DNA of 64,000 bases from NCBI RefSeq assembly GCF_963169125.1, contig NC_084795.1, forward strand, positions 146,554,766-146,618,765, written 5' to 3'. Shown here piece by piece: positions 59,572-64,000 of the stretch. The notes under the pieces were generated by a model that did not search any database, had not been told where the DNA came from, and saw nothing but the letters and a program-made list of their open reading frames with translations. The DNA is from Humulus lupulus (lineage: Eukaryota; Streptophyta; Magnoliopsida; Rosales; Cannabaceae). The stretch's first letter is position 1. Each line of letters begins with the position of its first letter. A program made the translations under genes and the position numbers.

Positions 59572-59774
59572 CTGCTTGGAGTAGTAATAGAAGTTAATGA
59601 TGGGAGTATGGTTTCGATGCATGGGGAATCGCAATAACTGTTGAAACATTTCAGGGAAAGTGTAAAGGTCATGATTACTTGCCTTTTCAAAAAAGTAAGT
59701 ACTAACAGATGTGACAGGTCAGAGGGATTGCTGGTCAAGTAAGTATATTAAATGCTGATCGCATTAAAATAAAC

Positions 59775-59786
59775 TTAGGGGGCAAA
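59775..59786 (+). other. E10 polypurine tract
   Basis: TAGGGGGCAAA directly precedes the 3' LTR start TGTTTACCC at 59787. Confidence 0.8.
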
Positions 59787-60402
59787 TGTTTACCCTGAAA
59801 AATCTTAATTGTTGACGTGGCACAATCAGTGTGCATGTGGGTAGCATGTGACTATTTAGTGATGGCAGTCTGGTCAACCAATGACCAGAATAGAAGTTTC
59901 TCGATGGATTCAAGAAAGATGCTAAACCGTACGATAAAAGATGTGTTGACATAATCGTAGTAGCGAAACCAGAGTTCAAATACATGTATAAGTTAGATAT
60001 TTGACCCTATATATGTGTAAAGATTATGATTTCTATTATTATTAATATGTGCTTGACACAAAGTTTAAACACAGCCCATCAGCCCATATGTGCATCCTTG
60101 AGCCTATTAATAGGATTCATTGGACTCATTTAAGGGTAGACAATAATTTGTATTCGGAGAGAACTAGTGTTTTTTATACACAACTTTTGTATCCTTTTTT
60201 GGAGCTTGTGAAACTCAGTGAACCCTAGTTTGCTGATCACAGGTTTTAGAGTACATCAATAAAAACACTAAGTGGGCGTAGGTCATTACCAATATCTGGG
60301 GCTGAACCACTATAAATCTTTGTGTTGTTTAGTCTTGCATTCAGCTTATAAATCTTTATCGTTTTGGTGACTCCGTGTCGTTGGCTAAATCATCAGTCAA
60401 CA
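59787..60402 (+). repeat. E10 3' LTR (616 bp)
   Basis: It starts TGTTTACCCTGAAAAATC and ends ATCATCAGTCAACA. It matches the 5' LTR with scattered changes and a few small indels, so insertion was not very recent. Confidence 0.92.
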
Positions 60403-60701
60403 ACCCCATTGTGGCTATTTCTCTATTTCGCTCCCTAGGACCGTCTCGAATCAAACATCACAAATATACAACCACAATGTCGTGGTATCAAGCATAACAC
60501 GCATATAATTCACATTTATGCTCTCATTGGGCCAAAATTATAATTACGTCCCTATTAACCAATATGGGCCCATATGCATATTTACTTCACCTAAACATGC
60601 ATTTCTAATCACATAATAACATAATTAAATCAATCATTGCCCTCCCGACACGCTAATCAAGACACTAAGCCTTATTAGTGAATTTGAGACGTTACACCTT
60701 A

Positions 60702-61599
60702 TTCTGAAAATCATGTACTATCACACTTATATAAAATTATTTAATCTAATTAAATAATCTTTATTTTACTGAAATAAAATACAAATTAAAACTGATTTAA
60801 TATTTATATTTAATTATTTATTTAAATAATATTAAAAAAGAATAATTAAATAACTGATTAAACAAATTTATTTGAAAATAAAAATTCAAATCCCAGGGAT
60901 AAAAATCCCTGAGTTAGGCGGCACACACTGTACTGTACAGTGTGTGTTACCCAACCCTATTAGGGTTTCCCTAATTTTCTCATTTGTTTATTTAATCAAC
61001 TATTAAGACAAAAAATTTATCCCAACATAAATATCAGTTAATTTAGAATGAACTTTATCTTAAAATATCAGTTTTAAATTAAATAAATATCATATTGTAA
61101 ATAAGATATTTATTTTTCTCTCTTTATATTAATCCAAACAAGATTATTATTAATTTTAACCTATAATTTTTCAAAATAAAAACTATATAGTTAAATAATT
61201 AATTAATTCACAATTAATCAATTACCCATAATTATCACATAATTATTTCTTTGCCCTGGAAAATTAATCCCTTTGCAATTTAGTCATTCTCTCTACAAAT
61301 CTTTGTTTTGACTTCCTTACCCTTGACGGTGTAGGACATAGGTGATCTGGGGATCGTGGACCTATAATACGAAGCTCCAATAAACCTGATTATTAATCAA
61401 ACTCTTTAATATATTAATCTTATTTATTAATTCCACAATTACTCCACTATAAATATGAAATTGCACTCTAACTATTTATAGAATTATATTAACAGAGTTT
61501 TCTCTTGTAGTCCATTGATATAATCAATATATGTAGTTTTGCTCTCCATTATTGGTTCGTTAATTAGAGCTGATCAAAATTATTGTTTTACTGTTCTAA
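60702..61599. repeat. E9 remnant, right piece (copia-like LTR?)
   Basis: This resumes after the E4 target duplication and runs to the junction with E5 gag. It is AT-rich, with GGATCTGGGGATC-like and ACGAAGCTCCAATAA-like text (about 61340-61383) reminiscent of copia LTRs, a possible TATA box (ACTATAAATATG near 61446) and three strong hairpins at 60894-60967. There is no ORF. Confidence 0.5.
60894..60967. repeat. Three adjacent perfect inverted repeats
   Basis: CAGGGAT/ATCCCTG (60894-60911, 4-nt loop), CACACACTGTAC/GTACAGTGTGTG (60922-60946, 12-bp arms, 1-nt centre) and AACCCTA/TAGGGTT (60953-60967, 1-nt centre) follow each other within 74 bp. All arms pair perfectly. Confidence 0.9.
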
Positions 61600-62723
61600 T
61601 TACTGGGTTCTTCTTTTCTTGCCTTAGGGAAATCCTTTTTAAGATGACCCACTGCTCCACATGAGAAGTAGGCCCTTGCCCTACACTCTCCCAAGTGATG
61701 CCTCTTGCATCTAGGACACTCAGGATAAGACTTCCAGGCTTCACTACCACCTGGATGACCCATAGATATACCCCGGGGCCACCTATCAGGACTTGGATTT
61801 GGGAAGGTGTCAGGAACATTCCTCTTCTGATCACTGGGGCCAACACCCCTACCTGAACCCACAAATGGAGGACCTGTCCTCTTGAAATCCTTTCTGGCTG
61901 CACTGTCACATCATATTTTGTTCTATGCACTCTCAGCTATAAGTGCCTTCTCAACCACCTGTATATAGGTAGTAACCCCAGCCATAGTGGTGATACGTAC
62001 ATCACAGACTAACCTGGGCTGTAGCCCCTGAAGGAATCTTTCTCTCCTAGTCCCATCAGTGGGCACCAGCTCCATGGAAAACTTTGCCAAACGATCAAAC
62101 TTTGAGGCATACTCAGTGACTGATAAATTCCCCTGAAGTAGCCTAATGAATTACTTAGCTTTAGCTGCCCTGATAGCATCATTATAATATTTCTCATTAA
62201 ACAGAGTTTGAAACTCCTCCCAACTCAGGGCATTTACATTCTTGGTCTGGGTAATCACCTCTCACCAAATCCGGGCATCCTCCCGAAACATATAGGTGGC
62301 ACAGGCCACCCTCTCATTACCAGATACCCTCATGAAGTCAAGGATAGTGGTAATCATACTCATCCATTGTTCAGCCTTGGCAGGATCTGCACTGCCCTAA
62401 AAAACTGGAGGTTGCTGCTTCCTGAACCTTTCATAGAGAGGTTCCCATTTATTTCCAACCTCAGGCAGCTGCCCAGCTACTGGCACCGACATAGGAGGTG
62501 CCTCTGATACATTGTCCACTGTAGGCGCTTGCTGCTGTTTCAGGAGACGAAGCTCTTCTCCCTGTCTTAATATTGTAGCATGCAGATCACTCACTATATG
62601 CTGCCAGTTTACAGGACCAGGCTGTGGAATCTGAGACTGGTCATTTTCTTGACCCTAGCTATTATTGTTATTCTGGCCCTGATCACTCTGGCCAGCTGAA
62701 GTATCTGTCTGCCCTGGATTCAT
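61600..62723 (-). pseudogene. gag: E5 gag
   Basis: The start is the ATG at 62723-62721 (MNPGQTDTSAGQ). It reads on through EELRLLKQQQAPTVD, WEPLYERFRKQQPP, WMSMITTILDFMRVSGNERV, EEFQTLFNEKYYNDAI and LLQGNLSVTEYASKFDRLAK. The Cys clusters near 61620-61720 are CPRCKRHHLGEC and YFSCGAVGHLKKDF; in the second, the outer Cys residues are lost. About six stops interrupt it, several TAG. It ends at 61600 in EEP. Confidence 0.85.
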
Positions 62724-63151
62724 TCTTGCCTGACACCTTGCTGAAATAATGATCAATACGGCCAGTCAGGTAGTAATAACTAAACCTCTTGCCGCCTTAC
62801 GGTCCAAGAACAAGCAGACAATTATCATATTCCACAGTCATTCAATTATACAGGCAGATACATGTTTATAGCATTTAGCACTCAGCATGTATCACATAAT
62901 AGTTCACAATCAATCATACTTATAAGTATGTTTCAGCAATCTCAGTACTAATTAGCACACATTTGCTGAGGATATAATATTTCATGGCACAGGTTTAACA
63001 TGGTATCTCATGCACACAGGTAAAGCGTATATACTATATTTAAGCAGTTATACATATAACTACATAAATAGTTACCAAACCATGAGTTGAGCTTGACTTC
63101 AGTGATGTGTGTACATACCCAGCCAGTCTATAGGAACCTTAACCTTGGCAT
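62724..63151 (-). other. E5 untranslated leader with palindromes
   Basis: No ORF is seen. It contains GATACATG/CATGTATC (62857-62864 with 62886-62893), the perfect palindrome CATACTTATAAGTATG (62915-62930) and a CTAATTAG core (about 62948-62955). It is the position equivalent of the E3 palindrome array. Confidence 0.7.
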
Positions 63152-63163
63152 GCTCTGATACCA
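63152..63163 (-). other. E5 primer-binding site (tRNA-iMet)
   Basis: The - strand reads TGGTATCAGAGC three bases after the LTR end, identical to E4. Confidence 0.9.
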
Positions 63164-63166
63164 AGT

Positions 63167-64000
63167 TGTAACGCCCTGGTTATCCCAGAACAGTTATGGT
63201 GATCGGTGAACCAGAAATTTGACCCGCTACCCGAGTCATTTGGTTAAAAACGTGTTCTAAGTGTTATTAATAGGCTAAGGTGGAAAATCAATAAAAAGAA
63301 AATGATATATTTTATTAAGTACATAAAGTTGTTCATGGGCCCATAAAAACATTTACAAGTTATTTACAACTCAAGAGGTCATTACAGTTTCAAAATTACA
63401 AACCCGCCGACCTACGCGGCAAAAATAGGGTAAACCCCCTAGTCCCTCTGAGAACTCCTTGGCCGTGGTGGTCAAGCGGCTGCATATGTACACATCACCA
63501 CCTAAGCTCTCCACTCAAGGTTGGGTGAGCTTTTCTTTCCCTTTACCTACACTACATAGCACCCATGAGCCAAGGACCAACAAGAAAACACAATAAAGCA
63601 TGATATAATATCAACAATGATCATAATAATCATTCAGGACTATCAGTCCAAACAAATAAGTGATAGTCGCAAAAGTCACTAAGTTGGGTATAGCTCCCTT
63701 TAGCCTTGTAACGATAGGGTCACCGGGGCTTAACAGGTAAGTGAACCTTTTATTAGCTTAAACAGGATAGGTGCATGGTGACTAGTCACCAACATAACCT
63801 TCCTCATGACCATAGAGTCATAACCTTGGAACATCGCTCCCTAGCCATGTGACAAACAATCACCTGGGCCTTAGGCCCCGACTCTGAGTAACTAGTCTTA
63901 GACTAGCCAAGCGCTTATAAGTTCATCGACCTTAGGGTCAGTCCAGCGTTAATGCCTTAGAGCCATTCAACACTGATACCGATTAGATCTAATCTTCATT
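63167..64000 (-). repeat. E5 5' LTR, partial
   Basis: It starts TGTAACGCCCTGGTTATCC. At 63335-63344 it has ATGGGCCCAT where other LTRs have GGGATCCC, and the conserved block lies at 63537-63590. It continues beyond the window. No gene is seen. Confidence 0.87.

Larger units (their letters stand above)
46642..60402 (+). mobile_element. E10: full-length Tat-lineage retrotransposon
   Basis: Both LTRs are present (46642-47273 and 59787-60402), with ACCCC on both sides (46637-46641 and 60403-60407). Between them lie gag (split by a solo LTR), protease, RT, RNase H, an additional RNase H and integrase on the + strand, then a long 3' region with a gene on the opposite strand. RT text (FTNLNKACPKDCFPLPRIDQ) and the additional RNase H place it in the Tat lineage, which is distinct from the chromoviruses around it. 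Integrase and the additional RNase H have lost key acids. Confidence 0.92.
31808..60696 (-). mobile_element. E4: Tekay-like chromovirus, multiply nested
   Basis: Both ends are visible: TGTAACACCCTACTACC at 31808 and GAGACGTTACA at 60696. The flanks are CCTTA on both sides (31803-31807 and 60697-60701), an exact target duplication. On the - strand the order is 5' LTR, iMet primer site, gag, protease, RT, RNase H, integrase, chromodomain, polypurine tract, 3' LTR. Insertions at 36587-38257, 41631-43910, 44255-46222 and 46642-60402 account for about 20 kb of the span. Removing them leaves an element of about 8.9 kb, a normal size for the clade. Confidence 0.9.
40453..60696 (-). repeat. E4 5' LTR, broken by three insertions
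   Basis: The pieces are 40453-41630, 43911-44254, 46223-46641 and 60403-60696. Put end to end they follow the intact left LTR in order; for example GGGCAAAAATTCGAGGCCCC is followed, after an insertion, by CAAGCGTCTGAGTTC. Landmarks are GGATCCC at 40626, the conserved block (40803-40860) and the hairpin ACCAC/GTGGT at 60471-60486. No gene is present. Confidence 0.9.
61600..64000 (-). mobile_element. E5: 5' part of a chromovirus, runs off the window
   Basis: On the - strand, 5' LTR (from 63167), iMet primer site, leader and gag are seen; the frame is cut at 61600 by E9 sequence. It is related to E3 and E4 but closest in LTR text to the solo LTR at 48448-50721. The pol part is not in the window. 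Confidence 0.85.

Overview
The window is plant nuclear DNA. It consists almost wholly of nested LTR retrotransposons of the Ty3/gypsy type, in the state typical of a large flowering-plant genome. I see no host protein gene, tRNA, rRNA or bacterial feature. The lineages present (Tekay-like chromoviruses with tRNA-iMet primer sites, an Athila element with an Asp-type primer site, a Tat element with a second RNase H) point to a eudicot; I cannot name the species. Almost all coding regions carry stops and frameshifts.

Layout from left to right. E1 (1-1600) is the 3' end of a + strand element. It interrupts LTR-B (1601-2243), which itself sits in the 3' LTR of E3 (2244-13443, - strand chromovirus). 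E3 carries a foreign LTR (6150-8359), an array of palindromes in its leader, and a duplicated primer site plus LTR. E6 (13444-24975) is a - strand Athila element with gag, protease, RT, RNase H, integrase and an env-position ORF. Its gag is split by a solo LTR (20961-23219). E9 (24976-25486, 31529-31807, 60702-61599) is a noncoding, copia-like LTR remnant split by two insertions: a solo LTR (25487-31528) that holds another 3.8 kb LTR, and the large E4 block. E4 (31808-60696, - strand chromovirus) has a 3' LTR, chromodomain, integrase, RNase H, RT (split by a solo LTR-B), protease, gag and primer site. Its 5' LTR has been hit three times: by solo LTRs 41631-43910 and 44255-46222, and by the full-length Tat element E10 (46642-60402). 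E10 holds a further solo LTR (48448-50721). E5 (61600-64000) is the 5' part of another - strand chromovirus and runs off the right edge.

Eight insertions are supported by 5-bp target-site duplications that I could read directly, seven exact and one with a single mismatch. Deepest nesting is five levels: E5 > E9 > E4 > E10 > solo LTR; the outermost step (E9 in E5) is inferred from one junction.

The most interesting content is not the ordinary gag-pol. First, E10 carries between pol and its 3' LTR a gene on the opposite strand, with its own TATA box, a short first exon, at least three plausible introns and a C-terminal coiled coil. Second, the E3 leader contains nine palindromes spaced about 40 bp apart whose arms vary in a compensatory way. 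Third, the chromovirus LTRs, although divergent, share three fixed landmarks: a palindrome about 170 bp from the 3' end, a hairpin near the 5' end, and a block of about 55 bp ending in CAG/GTAAG. Fourth, many disabling stops are TAG or TGA codons of the kind made by deamination of methylated CAG and CGA.
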